Source: Streptomyces echinoruber
GTDB lineage: Bacteria; Actinomycetota; Actinomycetes; Streptomycetales; Streptomycetaceae
DNA length: 64,000 nucleotides
Assembly (NCBI RefSeq): GCF_014651135.1
Contig: NZ_BMWH01000003.1
Location: forward strand, 228,340-292,339
Reading direction: 5' to 3'
In this document: positions 8,847 to 18,764 of the stretch, in pieces
How positions within the stretch are numbered: position 1 is the stretch's first letter
How the letters are laid out: each line of letters starts with the position of its first letter
Position numbers and translations under genes: made by a program
Notes under the pieces: model-generated
The model's input: the letters and a program-made list of their open reading frames with translations, nothing else
What the model was told of the DNA's origin: nothing
Databases searched by the model: none

Positions 8847-10136
8847 ATGCGTACGCGTCCGCTGAAGGTGGCGCTGCTGGGCTGTGGAGTGGTCGGCTCC
8901 GAGGTGGCGCGCATCATGACGACGCACGCCGACGACCTCGCCGCCCGCATCGGCGCCCCGGTGGAGCTCGCGGGCATCGCCGTCCGGCGGCCCGGGAAGG
9001 TGCGCGACGGCATCGACCAGGGGCTGATCACCACCGACGCCACCGCCCTCGTCAAACGCGGCGACATCGACGTGGTCGTCGAGGTGATCGGCGGCATCGA
9101 ACCGGCCCGCACCCTCATCACCACCGCCTTCGAGCACGGCGCCTCCGTCGTCTCCGCCAACAAGGCGCTGCTCTCCCAGGACGGCGCCGCCCTGCACGCG
9201 GCCGCCGAGCAGCACAACGTCGACCTGTACTACGAGGCCGCCGTCGCCGGCGCCATCCCGCTGATCCGCCCGCTGCGCGAGTCGCTCGCCGGCGACAAGG
9301 TCAACCGGGTCCTCGGCATCGTCAACGGCACCACCAACTTCATCCTCGACAAGATGGACTCCACGGGCGCCGGCTACCAGGAGGCGCTGGACGAGGCCAC
9401 CGCGCTCGGGTACGCCGAGGCCGACCCGACCGCCGACGTCGAGGGCTTCGACGCGGCCGCCAAGGCCGCCATCCTCGCCGGGATCGCCTTCCACACCCGC
9501 GTGCGGCTCGACGACGTCCACCGCGAGGGCATGACCGAGGTCACCGCCGCCGACTTCCGCTCGGCGAAGGAGATGGGCTGCACCATCAAACTGCTCGCCA
9601 TCTGCGAGCGGGCCGAGGACGGCCGGTCCGTCACCGCGCGCGTGCACCCCGCCATGATTCCGCTGGACCACCCGCTCGCCTCCGTGCGCGGCGCGTACAA
9701 CGCCGTCTTCGTCGAGTCGGACGCGGCCGGGCAGCTGATGTTCTACGGCCCCGGCGCCGGCGGCGCGCCCACCGCCTCCGCCGTCCTCGGCGACCTTGTC
9801 GCCGTCTGCCGCAACCGGCTCAGCGGCGCCACCGGGCCCGGCGAGTCGGCGTACGCGGCCCTGCCCGTGTCGCCCATGGGCGAGGTCGTGACGCGCTACC
9901 ACATCAGCCTCGACGTCGCCGACAAACCGGGTGTGCTCGCCCAGGTCGCCACCGTCTTCGCCGAGCACGGCGTATCGATCGACACGGTCCGCCAGCAGGG
10001 CAAGGACGGGGAGGCCTCCCTCGTCGTCGTCACCCACCGTGCGTCCGACGCCTCCCTGAGCGGGACCGTCGAGGCGCTGCGCAGCCTCGACACCGTGCGG
10101 GGCGTCGCCAGCATCATGCGGGTTGAAGGAGAGTAA
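8847..10136 (+). CDS. hom: homoserine dehydrogenase
   Basis: NAD(P)H-dependent reduction of aspartate semialdehyde to homoserine, the branch point to threonine and methionine. The 429-residue protein shows the Rossmann motif LLGCGVVGSEV, the VSANKALLS segment, the catalytic-domain signature GIVNGTTNFIL, and a C-terminal regulatory ACT domain (VADKPGVLAQVATVFAEHGV, from ~residue 350) that usually confers threonine feedback. Two adjacent ATGs (8844, 8847) exist; the second has better spacing to GAGG. An upstream in-frame ATG at 8736 is open but has no ribosome-binding site and would run through the leader stem-loop. Confidence 0.96.
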   Translation: MRTRPLKVALLGCGVVGSEVARIMTTHADDLAARIGAPVELAGIAVRRPGKVRDGIDQGLITTDATALVKRGDIDVVVEVIGGIEPARTLITTAFEHGASVVSANKALLSQDGAALHAAAEQHNVDLYYEAAVAGAIPLIRPLRESLAGDKVNRVLGIVNGTTNFILDKMDSTGAGYQEALDEATALGYAEADPTADVEGFDAAAKAAILAGIAFHTRVRLDDVHREGMTEVTAADFRSAKEMGCTIKLLAICERAEDGRSVTARVHPAMIPLDHPLASVRGAYNAVFVESDAAGQLMFYGPGAGGAPTASAVLGDLVAVCRNRLSGATGPGESAYAALPVSPMGEVVTRYHISLDVADKPGVLAQVATVFAEHGVSIDTVRQQGKDGEASLVVVTHRASDASLSGTVEALRSLDTVRGVASIMRVEGE

Positions 10137-10142
10137 CCAGCA

Positions 10143-11201
10143 ATGACCCACCAGTGGCGCGGAATCATCGAGGAGTACCGGGACAGGCTGCCGGTGTCCG
10201 ACACCACGCCGGTCGTGACGCTCCGCGAGGGCGGCACGCCCCTCGTGCCCGCGCAGGTGCTCTCCGAGCGCACCGGCTGCGAGGTCCACTTGAAGGTGGA
10301 GGGCGCCAACCCCACCGGGTCCTTCAAGGACCGCGGCATGACGATGGCCATCAGCAAGGCCAAGGAGGAGGGGGCCAAGGCCGTCATCTGCGCCTCCACC
10401 GGCAACACCTCCGCGTCCGCCGCCGCGTACGCCGTGCGGGCCGGCATGGTCTGCGCCGTGCTCGTGCCGCAGGGCAAGATCGCGCTGGGCAAGATGGGCC
10501 AGGCCCTGGTGCACGGCGCGAAGATCCTCCAGGTCGACGGCAACTTCGACGACTGCCTCACGCTCGCCCGCGCGCTGAGCGACAACTACCCCGTGGCGCT
10601 GGTCAATTCGGTCAACCCGGTGCGCATCGAGGGCCAGAAGACGGCCGCGTTCGAAATCGTCGACATGCTCGGTGACGCGCCCGACATCCACATCCTGCCG
10701 GTGGGCAACGCGGGCAACATCACCGCCTATTGGAAGGGCTACCGGGAGTACGCCGCCGACGGCGTCGCGACCAGGACGCCGCGCATGTGGGGCTTCCAGG
10801 CCTCCGGCGCCGCCCCGATCGTGCGCGGCGAGGTCGTCAAGGACCCCTCCACCATCGCCACCGCCATCCGCATCGGCAACCCGGCCTCCTGGCAGTACGC
10901 GCTCGCCGCCCGCGACGAGTCCGGCGGTCTCATCGACGAGGTGACGGACCGTGAGATCCTGCGCGCCTACCGGCTGTTGGCCGCGCAGGAGGGCGTCTTC
11001 GTCGAGCCCGCCTCCGCCGCGTCCGTGGCCGGTCTGCTCAAGGCCGCCGAACAGGGCAAGGTGGACCCCGGGCAGCGCATCGTGTGCACCGTCACCGGCA
11101 ACGGCCTGAAGGATCCGGACTGGGCCGTCGCCGGTGCCCCGCAGCCGGTCACCGTACCCGTCGACGCGGCCACGGCGGCCGAGCGCCTCGGCCTGGCCTG
11201 A
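10143..11201 (+). CDS. thrC: threonine synthase
   Basis: PLP enzyme converting O-phosphohomoserine to threonine. The 352-residue fold-type II protein has the PLP lysine in [12 protein letters not shown], the [13 protein letters not shown] phosphate-binding loop and [14 protein letters not shown]. It starts 6 nt after hom with GAAGGAGAG located inside the hom terminus, so the two genes form an operon. It is of the short bacterial type without the extra N-terminal domain seen in plant and yeast enzymes. Confidence 0.97.
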   Translation: MTHQWRGIIEEYRDRLPVSDTTPVVTLREGGTPLVPAQVLSERTGCEVHLKVEGANPTGSFKDRGMTMAISKAKEEGAKAVICASTGNTSASAAAYAVRAGMVCAVLVPQGKIALGKMGQALVHGAKILQVDGNFDDCLTLARALSDNYPVALVNSVNPVRIEGQKTAAFEIVDMLGDAPDIHILPVGNAGNITAYWKGYREYAADGVATRTPRMWGFQASGAAPIVRGEVVKDPSTIATAIRIGNPASWQYALAARDESGGLIDEVTDREILRAYRLLAAQEGVFVEPASAASVAGLLKAAEQGKVDPGQRIVCTVTGNGLKDPDWAVAGAPQPVTVPVDAATAAERLGLA

Positions 11202-11783
11202 CCGCCGCGGCCTGACCGCCACCGCCGCGGCCCGGGCGCCCACCTGCCCCGGGCCGGGCGCGGTCCGCCGGTCCCGGCCCGGGAGACCGGGCCTGGCCCA
11301 GGAGACCGGATCGTCCGTCCGGGCCGGTCCGTCCGGGCCGGCGGCCCGCCGCCGGGGCCGGGAGCCCGCCCGCTCCCCGGTCCGGGAACCCGCCCACCCG
11401 GGTGGGCACCCCCCTCGCTCCGGGCAGGTATCCCGCCCGCCCGGCCCGGGGGAGTCCACCCGCCTCACCCGGAGGGAACCACCGCCAGGTCTACGGCGTT
11501 CTCCAGCAGGGAACCCCTATGGAAGGGGCACAGAGGGCTCACGACACGCATCGTGCGCCTCCCGTGCGCCCTATGTCGCCACTGAACCTTCCTTCGATAG
11601 GCTGTACTGAACCCGCCCGCCGCATATGCCGCGGTGCCGCGCCGTCTCCGCGGCCCGGCAGCGGCCGGCACCGTTCGGCCGCCCGGCCGACCGGCCCGCA
11701 GCGGCCCAAGGGTCTCGGTACGTCGTCGAATGTCGTGCGACACCACGTTCGACACCACGCAGCTCAAGGAGAGTCATCGAGCG
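11202..11783. other. 580-nt gap between thrC and thrB
   Basis: Filled mainly with low-complexity GC-rich runs (repeated CCGGGCCGG and CTGACCGCC words, 11202-11460), plus a small hairpin CCCCT/AAGGGG near 11515. A TAGGCT hexamer at 11598-11603 is the best -10 candidate for an independent thrB promoter. No gene seen. Confidence 0.5.
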
Positions 11784-12713
11784 ATGGCCGGTCCAGCCTT
11801 CCGCGCCGCCGCCGTCCGGGTGCGCGTCCCCGCCACCAGCGCCAACCTCGGCCCGGGCTTCGACGCCCTGGGCCTGGCGCTGGGGCTCTACGACGACGTG
11901 GTCGTCCGGGTGGCCGACTCCGGGCTGCACATCGACATCGCCGGCGAGGGCAGCGAGACCCTGCCCCGCGACGAGAGCCACCTGCTCGTACGCTCCCTGC
12001 GCACCGCCTTCGACGCCCTCGGCGGGCAGCCGCGCGGCCTGGAGATCGTCTGCGCCAACCGGATCCCGCACGGCCGCGGCCTCGGCTCCTCCTCCGCCGC
12101 GATCTGCGCCGGCATCGTCGCCGCCCGCGCCGTGACCATAGGCGGCGAGTCGCGACTCGACGACACGGCCCTGCTGGAGCTCGCCACCGAGATCGAGGGC
12201 CACCCGGACAACGTGGCGGCGTGCCTGCTGGGCGGGTTCACCCTCTCCTGGATGGAGAACGGCGCCGCCCGGGCCATCAGGATGGAGCCCTCGGATTCCA
12301 TCGTTCCGGTGGTTTTCGTGCCCGGAAAGCCCGTCCTGACCGAAACCGCGCGCGGCCTGCTGCCGCGCACCGTGCCGCATCTCGACGCCGCCGTGAACGC
12401 GGGCCGTGCCGCCCTGCTCGTCGAGGCCCTGACCAGGCGCCCGGAGCTGCTGTTGCCGGCCACCGAGGACCGCCTCCACCAGGAGTACCGCGCCCCCGCC
12501 ATGCCGGAGAGCGCCGCGCTGGTGGAGCGGCTGCGCGCCGACGGCATCCCCGCGGTGATCTCCGGTGCCGGGCCGACCGTGATGGCGCTGGCCGACGCGG
12601 ACACCGCCGACAAGGTGGAACGGCTGGCCGGGGAGGACTGGGCCGCCAACCGGCTCCGTCTCGACCCGGACGGTGCGAGCGTGCTGCCGCTCGCGACCCC
12701 CGGTGGTGAGTGA
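11784..12713 (+). CDS. thrB: homoserine kinase
   Basis: GHMP-family kinase that phosphorylates homoserine for ThrC. The 309-residue chain begins with the family motif PATSANLGPGFDALGLALGL and has the ATP-binding glycine/serine loop PHGRGLGSSSAA (residues ~97-108) and the C-terminal ISGAGPTVMAL motif. The ATG is preceded by AAGGAG, slightly far (12 nt). Although the genes are in pathway order, the long gap after thrC suggests its own promoter. Confidence 0.96.
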   Translation: MAGPAFRAAAVRVRVPATSANLGPGFDALGLALGLYDDVVVRVADSGLHIDIAGEGSETLPRDESHLLVRSLRTAFDALGGQPRGLEIVCANRIPHGRGLGSSSAAICAGIVAARAVTIGGESRLDDTALLELATEIEGHPDNVAACLLGGFTLSWMENGAARAIRMEPSDSIVPVVFVPGKPVLTETARGLLPRTVPHLDAAVNAGRAALLVEALTRRPELLLPATEDRLHQEYRAPAMPESAALVERLRADGIPAVISGAGPTVMALADADTADKVERLAGEDWAANRLRLDPDGASVLPLATPGGE

Positions 12714-13123
12714 AAACGTGCGACCACCGGATGTGGAGAGGGGGAATGTTTGTTGGATCCGGTAGTGTTAACCTCAAGTCTGCACCCGACCCCACCATGG
12801 CGAGGTGCCTCGTGTCCCCGTCCGGGACAGACATTCTTCCGGGAGCTCCCCAAGCCGCACCGTGTTCCGTACGTCGTACGTGGGCAGTACGCCGTACGCG
12901 GGCGCTGAGCAGGCCGCCGGGCACGCTCCGGAATCGGTGCGACCACGCCGCGTGACACAGAGACACGTGTCACGGCTCAAGGAAGCGCCATCACCAGATA
13001 TCTCTTCCGCCGCTTTGGCGGACCACCGCCCCGGCACGGTCCACACAGCAAGGACCGAAGCCGGACAGCACAACCGGTCGCCGAGCCAGACAGGCCGACG
13101 TCCGCTCCAGGGAAGGACCCTTC
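12714..13123 (+). promoter_or_regulatory. long rho leader region
   Basis: A 410-nt gap before rho. A TAGTGT -10 candidate lies at 12763-12768 in an unusually AT-rich patch. Downstream are several inverted GTACG motifs (about 12868-12900) and a 6-bp hairpin TCCGCC/GGCGGA (13006-13022). A short open frame starting at the thrB stop looks non-coding. The length fits a regulated 5' leader; autoregulation of Rho through its leader is known in other bacteria and is only inferred here. Confidence 0.45.
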
Positions 13124-15133
13124 GTGAGCGACACCACCGATCTGATGGGCGCACGTGTCGAGGAGACCGCTGCCGCGCCCGCCACGGACGCCTCCGCGCC
13201 TGCCACCGGTGCCGGGTCCCGGCGGCGCCGCGGTACCGGCCTCGAGGGCATGGTGCTGGCCGAGCTGCAGCAGGTCGCATCGGGCCTCGGCATCAGGGGC
13301 ACCGCGCGCATGCGCAAGAGCCAGCTGATCGAGGTCATCAAGGAGGCGCAGGCCGGCGGGGCCTCCCAGGCCGTGTCCGGCGACGGGGGAGGCGGCGCCC
13401 CGGCCAAGGCCGAGACCGCCACCGAGACCAAGCCCCGGCGCCGGGCCACCTCCCGAACCCGTACGGGCGACGAGGCCGCCGCCGAGAAGAAGGCGGACCA
13501 GCCCGCCGAGCAGGCCGTCGCGACCCAGCAGCAGATCGAGATCCCCGGCCAGCCTTCCCCCAAGCCCGCCACCCAGCCGGAGCAGGGCGGCGCCGCCGAG
13601 GAGGCGTCCGCCGAGCGCCGCCGGCGCCGGGCCACCGCCGAGGCCGGCAGCCCCGAGACGGTCGCCGCCGAGGCCAAGGGCGAGCCCCGGGCCGAGACGC
13701 CGGCGCAGCCGCAGCAGGCCCCGCAGGGCCAGGGTGACGGCAAGGCCGACGAGGGCGGCGAGGGCCGCCGCCGGGACCGCCGCGACCGCAACCGCCGCAA
13801 CAAGGGCGACGACCAGCAGCAGGGCCAGGGCCAGAGCAACCAGGGCCAGGCCGGCGGCGGCCAGCAGCAGAACCGCCAGAACCAGGGCGACGACGACTTC
13901 GAGGGCGGACGCCGGGGCCGGCGCGGCCGCTACCGCGACCGCCGGGGCCGCCGGGGCCGCGACGAGGCCGGCGAGCCGCAGATCGCCGAGGACGACGTCC
14001 TGATCCCGGTCGCGGGCATCCTCGACATCCTCGACAACTACGCCTTCATCCGCACCTCCGGCTACCTGCCCGGCCCGAACGACGTGTACGTCTCCCTCGC
14101 CCAGGTCCGCAAGAACGGCCTGCGCAAGGGCGACCACATCACCGGCGCCGTGCGCCAGCCGAAGGAGGGCGAGCGGCGCGAGAAGTTCAACGCGCTGGTC
14201 CGCCTCGACTCCGTCAACGGCATGGCGCCCGAACACGGCCGCAACCGCCCGGAGTTCAACAAGCTGACCCCGCTGTACCCGCAGGACCGGCTCCGCCTGG
14301 AGACCGACCCGGGCGTGCTGACCACCCGGATCATCGACCTGGTCTCGCCCATCGGCAAGGGCCAGCGCGGCCTGATCGTGGCCCCGCCGAAGACCGGCAA
14401 GACCATGATCATGCAGGCGATCGCCAACGCGATCACCCGCAACAACCCCGAGTGCCACCTGATGGTCGTCCTCGTCGACGAGCGGCCGGAAGAGGTCACC
14501 GACATGCAGCGGTCGGTCAAGGGCGAGGTCATCTCCTCGACCTTCGACCGCCCGGCCGAGGACCACACCACGGTCGCCGAGCTCGCCATCGAGCGCGCCA
14601 AGCGCCTGGTGGAGCTGGGCCACGACGTCGTCGTCCTGCTCGACTCGATCACGCGTCTGGGCCGCGCCTACAACCTCGCCGCCCCGGCCTCCGGCCGCAT
14701 CCTGTCCGGTGGTGTCGACTCCACGGCCCTCTACCCGCCGAAGCGGTTCTTCGGTGCCGCCCGCAACATCGAGGACGGCGGCTCGCTGACCATCCTCGCC
14801 ACCGCCCTGGTGGACACCGGGTCCCGCATGGACGAGGTGATCTTCGAGGAGTTCAAGGGCACCGGCAACATGGAGCTCAAGCTCGACCGGAAGCTCGCCG
14901 ACAAGCGCATCTTCCCGGCCGTCGACGTCGACGCCTCGGGCACGCGCAAGGAGGAGATCCTGCTCGGCGCCGAGGAGCTCAACATCGTCTGGAAGCTGCG
15001 CCGGGTGCTGCACGCCCTGGACCAGCAGCAGGCGATCGAGCTGCTGCTGGACAAGATGAAGCAGACCAAGTCGAACGTCGAGTTCCTGATGCAGATCCAG
15101 AAGACGACGCCGGCGCCCGGCAACGGCGACTGA
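13124..15133 (+). CDS. rho: transcription termination factor Rho with long low-complexity N-terminal insertion
   Basis: Hexameric RNA-dependent ATPase that ends transcription. The 669-residue chain has a Rho_N helical domain at ~42-80 ([17 protein letters not shown]), then about 200 residues of Ala/Glu/Arg/Gln-rich sequence with RGRR and QGQ repeats. This is followed by the cold-shock-like RNA-binding domain ([20 protein letters not shown]), Walker A in [13 protein letters not shown], Walker B in [16 protein letters not shown] and the R-loop segment KGTGNMEL. The insertion is usual for high-GC actinobacteria and absent from E. coli Rho (~420 aa). The GTG is supported by GGAAGGA 6 nt upstream. 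Confidence 0.97.
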   Translation: MSDTTDLMGARVEETAAAPATDASAPATGAGSRRRRGTGLEGMVLAELQQVASGLGIRGTARMRKSQLIEVIKEAQAGGASQAVSGDGGGGAPAKAETATETKPRRRATSRTRTGDEAAAEKKADQPAEQAVATQQQIEIPGQPSPKPATQPEQGGAAEEASAERRRRRATAEAGSPETVAAEAKGEPRAETPAQPQQAPQGQGDGKADEGGEGRRRDRRDRNRRNKGDDQQQGQGQSNQGQAGGGQQQNRQNQGDDDFEGGRRGRRGRYRDRRGRRGRDEAGEPQIAEDDVLIPVAGILDILDNYAFIRTSGYLPGPNDVYVSLAQVRKNGLRKGDHITGAVRQPKEGERREKFNALVRLDSVNGMAPEHGRNRPEFNKLTPLYPQDRLRLETDPGVLTTRIIDLVSPIGKGQRGLIVAPPKTGKTMIMQAIANAITRNNPECHLMVVLVDERPEEVTDMQRSVKGEVISSTFDRPAEDHTTVAELAIERAKRLVELGHDVVVLLDSITRLGRAYNLAAPASGRILSGGVDSTALYPPKRFFGAARNIEDGGSLTILATALVDTGSRMDEVIFEEFKGTGNMELKLDRKLADKRIFPAVDVDASGTRKEEILLGAEELNIVWKLRRVLHALDQQQAIELLLDKMKQTKSNVEFLMQIQKTTPAPGNGD

Positions 15134-15149
15134 CGCCGTCCCCCGCGGC

Positions 15150-15188
15150 AAGGGCCGCCCCCTTTCGGTCACGGAAGGGGCGGCCCTT
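15150..15188 (+). terminator. rho terminator hairpin
   Basis: Arms 15150-15164 and 15175-15188 pair over 14 bp with one bulged C and a 10-nt loop; no T-run follows. Confidence 0.7.
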
Positions 15189-15278
15189 CGCGCGTCGTAG
15201 GACAGGTGTACGATCACGCTCCTTCGGGCCGCTCTTCCGTATCCGGGCCCGAACATCTCATCCCGAGGGGGGACTTGC

Positions 15279-17090
15279 GTGGGTACACCCATGTCCGGAC
15301 GCGGCCGGCACAGACGCCGGATGCGTCTCGCCCTGCCCGTCGCCGCCGCGGGCGCCGCCGCGGCCGTCACCGCCGCGCTGCTGACGTCGTCCGCCGACGC
15401 GGCCACCGCGCTGCCGAAGCCCACCGTGAAGCCCGCGGTGAGCTCCCCGTCGCTCACCGAGCTCAAGCAGCGCGTGGCCGGCGCCCTGGCCGGTGACGAC
15501 ACCGCCGGGCAGACGGCGAAGTCGTCGCTGAGCGCGAGCACGGGCACGAACACCGCCACCGTCGACCCGAAGATCATCGGCGGCAGCGAGACGACGATCA
15601 CCTCCGCGCCGTGGATGGCGCAGCTGTGGTACCACGACAAGCGCGGCACCAGCACCGAGAGCGACGACATCGGCTTCTTCTGCGGCGGCGCCGTCGTTGC
15701 GCCGACGAAGATCCTCACCGCCGCGCACTGCGTCAAGGGCTACGACTGGCACGCCAACGGCGCCATCGTCACCGGCACCGCCCAGCTGCCCACCGACGAC
15801 GGCGCGGGCGGCGCCGACCTGCACGGCGGCACCGTCACCGGCGTGTGGAGGCAGTGGAACCACCCGTCGTACAGCGCGTCGACGGTCGACAACGACATCG
15901 CCGTGCTCACCCTGCCGGTCCCCGTCAAGGCCACGCCGATCCGCATGACGACGGCCGGCGACACCGCCTCCTACGCCGCCGGGACCAGCGCCAAGCTGTA
16001 CGGCTGGGGCCGCACCAGCTCCACCAGCCAGGACATCTCCCAGACGCTGAAGACGGCCACCCTGCCCCTCCAGTCCGACACCACCTGCGCGGGCTACTAC
16101 GGGGCCGACTTCATCAAGGGCCACATGGTCTGCGCCGGCAAGCCCGCCACCGGCAGCGACACCGGCACCACCGCCGCCTGCAACGGCGACTCCGGCGGCC
16201 CGCTGGTGGTGAACAACCGCATCGTCGGCGTCGTCTCCTGGGGCGTGGCGGACTGCGTCCGCAAGGGCGCCTACAGCGTCTTCACCAAGGTCACCAGCTA
16301 CGTCGGCGCCGCCTACCCGCGCATCGACGACACCAACCTCAGCGGCGACCACAAGGCCGACCTGTGGGTGCGCAACGCCTCCACCAGGACCGGCTACGAG
16401 AAGGACTCCCGGGGCACCTCCTTCGGCGCCCGCCAGTCCTGGGGCGACTGGGACGGCGTGAACCTGGTCCTGCAGACCGACCTGGACCGCGACGGCTACC
16501 AGGACCTGATCTACCGCGTCAGCTCCTCCGGCGACGTCCACTGGACGCACTACGTGCCGGCGAGCGGCAGCTGGGCCACCCGGCAGATCGCCGACAACTG
16601 GAAGACCCGCACCCGCATCGTCGCCCCCGGTGACGTCACCGGCGACTACCTGCCCGACCTGCTGTCCGTCGACTCCGCCGGCGTGCTGTGGATCTACCCC
16701 GGCAAGGGCAACGGCACCTTCGCCCCCCGCGTGAAGGTCTCCTCCGGCTGGAACCAGTACAACTCGCTGCGTGGCCACGGCGACTTCAGCGGCGACGGCC
16801 GTACCGACCTGATCGCCCGCAAGACCGACGGCACCCTCTACCTCTACAAGGGCACCGGCAAGGCCGGCTCGGGCGCCTTCGCCACCCGGATCAAGGTGCG
16901 CAGCTGGAGCGGCTACAACGCCTTCGACGCCGTCGGCGACGTCACCGGCGACGGAAAGGCCGACTTCCTGGCCCGCACGCCCGGCGGCACGCTCTACCTG
17001 TACCCGGGCACCGGCAAGGCCTCCAGCGAGATCTTCGCCACCCGGATCTCCGTCGGCACCGATTTCAAGCAGTACGACATCTTCGGCTGA
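15279..17090 (+). CDS. secreted trypsin-like serine protease with FG-GAP/VCBS repeat domain
   Basis: A 603-residue exported protein. Residues 1-41 form a signal peptide (RRR followed by a hydrophobic Ala-rich core, ending ADA). A propeptide-like stretch ends at ~98, where IIGG begins the mature chymotrypsin fold. The catalytic triad is visible as His150 (LTAAHC), Asp206 (DNDIAVL) and Ser305 (CNGDSGGP). Residues ~345-603 contain repeated D-x-D/N-G-x-x-D modules (LSGDHKADLW, FSGDGRTDLIA, VTGDGKADFLA), the calcium-binding VCBS/FG-GAP beta-propeller type. The GTG has GAGGGGGG upstream. Substrate unknown. Confidence 0.93.
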   Translation: MGTPMSGRGRHRRRMRLALPVAAAGAAAAVTAALLTSSADAATALPKPTVKPAVSSPSLTELKQRVAGALAGDDTAGQTAKSSLSASTGTNTATVDPKIIGGSETTITSAPWMAQLWYHDKRGTSTESDDIGFFCGGAVVAPTKILTAAHCVKGYDWHANGAIVTGTAQLPTDDGAGGADLHGGTVTGVWRQWNHPSYSASTVDNDIAVLTLPVPVKATPIRMTTAGDTASYAAGTSAKLYGWGRTSSTSQDISQTLKTATLPLQSDTTCAGYYGADFIKGHMVCAGKPATGSDTGTTAACNGDSGGPLVVNNRIVGVVSWGVADCVRKGAYSVFTKVTSYVGAAYPRIDDTNLSGDHKADLWVRNASTRTGYEKDSRGTSFGARQSWGDWDGVNLVLQTDLDRDGYQDLIYRVSSSGDVHWTHYVPASGSWATRQIADNWKTRTRIVAPGDVTGDYLPDLLSVDSAGVLWIYPGKGNGTFAPRVKVSSGWNQYNSLRGHGDFSGDGRTDLIARKTDGTLYLYKGTGKAGSGAFATRIKVRSWSGYNAFDAVGDVTGDGKADFLARTPGGTLYLYPGTGKASSEIFATRISVGTDFKQYDIFG

Positions 17091-17133
17091 GTCCGGGGGA
17101 ACCCGCAGGTGAGCGGGCAGCCCCGAGACACCG

Positions 17134-17180
17134 GTGACGCAGCGTGCCCGCCGCCCCGGGCGGCGGGCACGCTGCGTCAC
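17134..17180. terminator. 22-bp perfect inverted repeat after the protease gene
   Basis: Arms 17134-17155 and 17159-17180 are perfectly complementary with a 3-nt loop, 44 nt after the stop. Very stable hairpin without U-tract. Confidence 0.75.
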
Positions 17181-17303
17181 GCACCCCTTTCCCGAGTTTT
17201 CCCGTCCGGCCATGCGGGCGACGATGGTGGGATACCGGTCGAAACAGACGGATCCCGAACCTGAGCGCCGGGGGCGGCCGACCGGACGAGAGCCGAGGAG
17301 CAG

Positions 17304-18443
17304 ATGTCTGCCGAGAGCACGCCGGAGCCCGGGACGACGGGACCGCCCGGCACCACGGGACCCCGCCGTGCCGGGGGCCGGCGCCGCGGGCCGCGCGGCG
17401 CGCGCCGCACGGCGCTGCTGGCGCTCGCCTGGACCGCCACGGGCATCGTGGTGCTCGGCGGCACCGGGGCCGGGTACCTGTACCTCAAGCTCAACGGCAA
17501 CATCCGGAGCGTCGACATCAACCAGGCGCTCGGCACCGACCGGCCCAAGAGGGCCGGCAACGGCTCCGAGAACATCCTGGTCCTCGGCTCCGACACCCGC
17601 TCCGGCGGCAACCGCAGGCTCGGCGGCGGCACCGACGACGGCACCGCACGCTCCGACACCGCGATGATCGTCCACATCTACCGGGGCCACCGGAGGGCCG
17701 ACGTGGTCTCCATCCCGCGCGACACCCTCGTCGACCGGCCCGAGTGCACCGACCCCCGGGGCGAGGACCACCCCGCCGCCCGGAACGTGATGTTCAACTC
17801 GGCGTACTCCACCGGCGGCGCCGCCTGCGCCGTGAAGACCGTCGAGTCCCTCACCGGCCTGCGCATGGACCACTACCTCGAGGTCGACTTCGCCGGTTTC
17901 AAGGAGCTCGTCGACGAGCTCGGCGGCGTCACCGTCACCACCACCCAGGACATCGACGACCGCGAGAGCCACCTGCGGCTCAGCGCCGGCACCCACCGGC
18001 TCGACGGCACCCGGGCGCTCGCCCTGGTCCGCACCCGGCACGGCGTCGGCGACGGCTCCGACCTCGGCCGCATCCAGCTCCAGCAGTCCTTCGTCAAGGC
18101 CCTCGTCGACCAGGTCAAGCACCTGGGCGTGCTGACCGACCCCAAGGAGCTGTACGACCTCGCCGACACCGCGACCAAGACCGTCACCACCGACTCCGAC
18201 CTCGGCTCGGTCAACTCCCTGATGTCCTTCGCAGGCGGCCTGAAGGGCATCAGCAGCTCGCACCTGACCATGGTCACGATGCCGGTGCAGTACGACAGGG
18301 CGGACGCCAACCGCGTCGTCGTCGACCAGGCCAAGGCCCGGCAGGTCTGGGACGCCCTCAGGGACGACCGGCCGATCCCCGCGAGCGCCACCAGGGGCAC
18401 GGCCACCGGCGAGGCCAAGGGCGTGGTCGGCGCCGCCTCCTGA
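17304..18443 (+). CDS. LytR-CpsA-Psr (LCP) family protein
   Basis: A 379-residue membrane-anchored phosphotransferase of the type that attaches glycopolymers to peptidoglycan. Residues 1-38 are a Pro/Arg-rich cytoplasmic tail, ~39-60 a transmembrane helix (LLALAWTATGIVVLGGTGAGYLYL), then the external LCP domain with NILVLGSDTR, SDTAMIVHIYR, VVSIPRDTLV and ALALVRTRHGVGDGSDLGRI, which includes the conserved Arg/Asp residues that hold the polyprenyl-pyrophosphate substrate. GAGGAG precedes the ATG. A WecA-type glycosyltransferase later in the window could supply a lipid-linked substrate. Confidence 0.92.
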   Translation: MSAESTPEPGTTGPPGTTGPRRAGGRRRGPRGARRTALLALAWTATGIVVLGGTGAGYLYLKLNGNIRSVDINQALGTDRPKRAGNGSENILVLGSDTRSGGNRRLGGGTDDGTARSDTAMIVHIYRGHRRADVVSIPRDTLVDRPECTDPRGEDHPAARNVMFNSAYSTGGAACAVKTVESLTGLRMDHYLEVDFAGFKELVDELGGVTVTTTQDIDDRESHLRLSAGTHRLDGTRALALVRTRHGVGDGSDLGRIQLQQSFVKALVDQVKHLGVLTDPKELYDLADTATKTVTTDSDLGSVNSLMSFAGGLKGISSSHLTMVTMPVQYDRADANRVVVDQAKARQVWDALRDDRPIPASATRGTATGEAKGVVGAAS

Positions 18444-18634
18444 CCTCGCCGCGCCCTGACCTCGCCGCCCCCTGACGGCGCGGGGCCGTGCCGGTGCGCG
18501 GCCGAGTCGTAACCGATGGCCGTGTCGTACCGATGGCCGTGTCGTACCGGTGCGCGGCGATGTCGTGCCGTTGCGTGGCCGCACCGTGCCGCTGCGTGGC
18601 CGCACCCCGCGGACGCGGGGGCCCGGACGGCCCG
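18444..18634. other. low-complexity spacer upstream of the rpmE promoter
   Basis: Contains repeated GGCCGTGTCGTACCG and CGTGGCCGCACC words between the LCP gene and the SigR-type promoter. No gene. Confidence 0.5.
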
Positions 18635-18660
18635 GGAATACCCGGCCCCGGCCCCCGGTT
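18635..18660 (+). promoter_or_regulatory. SigR-type promoter (GGAAT-N18-GTT) for rpmE
   Basis: GGAAT at 18635-18639 and GTT at 18658-18660 are separated by exactly 18 nt, the consensus of the disulfide-stress ECF sigma factor SigR. It points to rpmE about 105 nt downstream. rpmE (bL31) is a recognised SigR target in S. coelicolor, which supports the call. A CCAGTC/GACTGG inverted repeat (18674-18691) lies in the leader. Confidence 0.75.
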
Positions 18661-18764
18661 TTGGGGTATGGAGCCAGTCCTGGCAGACTGGACCGTCGGC
18701 TCCGGTTCACGCTTCCGCATCCCGCGGCTGCGACCCGGCGCCCTCCCGCACCCTAGGAGATCCC

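Noticed and set aside
8760..11468. A 900-codon minus-strand frame over hom and thrC
   Set aside because: Antisense shadow of two clearly real genes.
12743..12769. SigR promoter for rho (GGAAT...GTT)
   Set aside because: Spacing is 19 nt rather than 18 and the first element lies in a purine run; a TAGTGT -10 explains the patch as well.
12710..12955. An 81-codon frame overlapping the thrB stop
   Set aside because: Its start overlap is neat (GTGAGTG), but it spans the probable rho promoter and codes an irregular Arg/Ser/Pro sequence.
15258..18710. An 1150-codon minus-strand frame over the protease and LCP genes
   Set aside because: Val/Gly/Asp/Arg-rich composition typical of an antisense frame; both sense genes have complete catalytic motifs.
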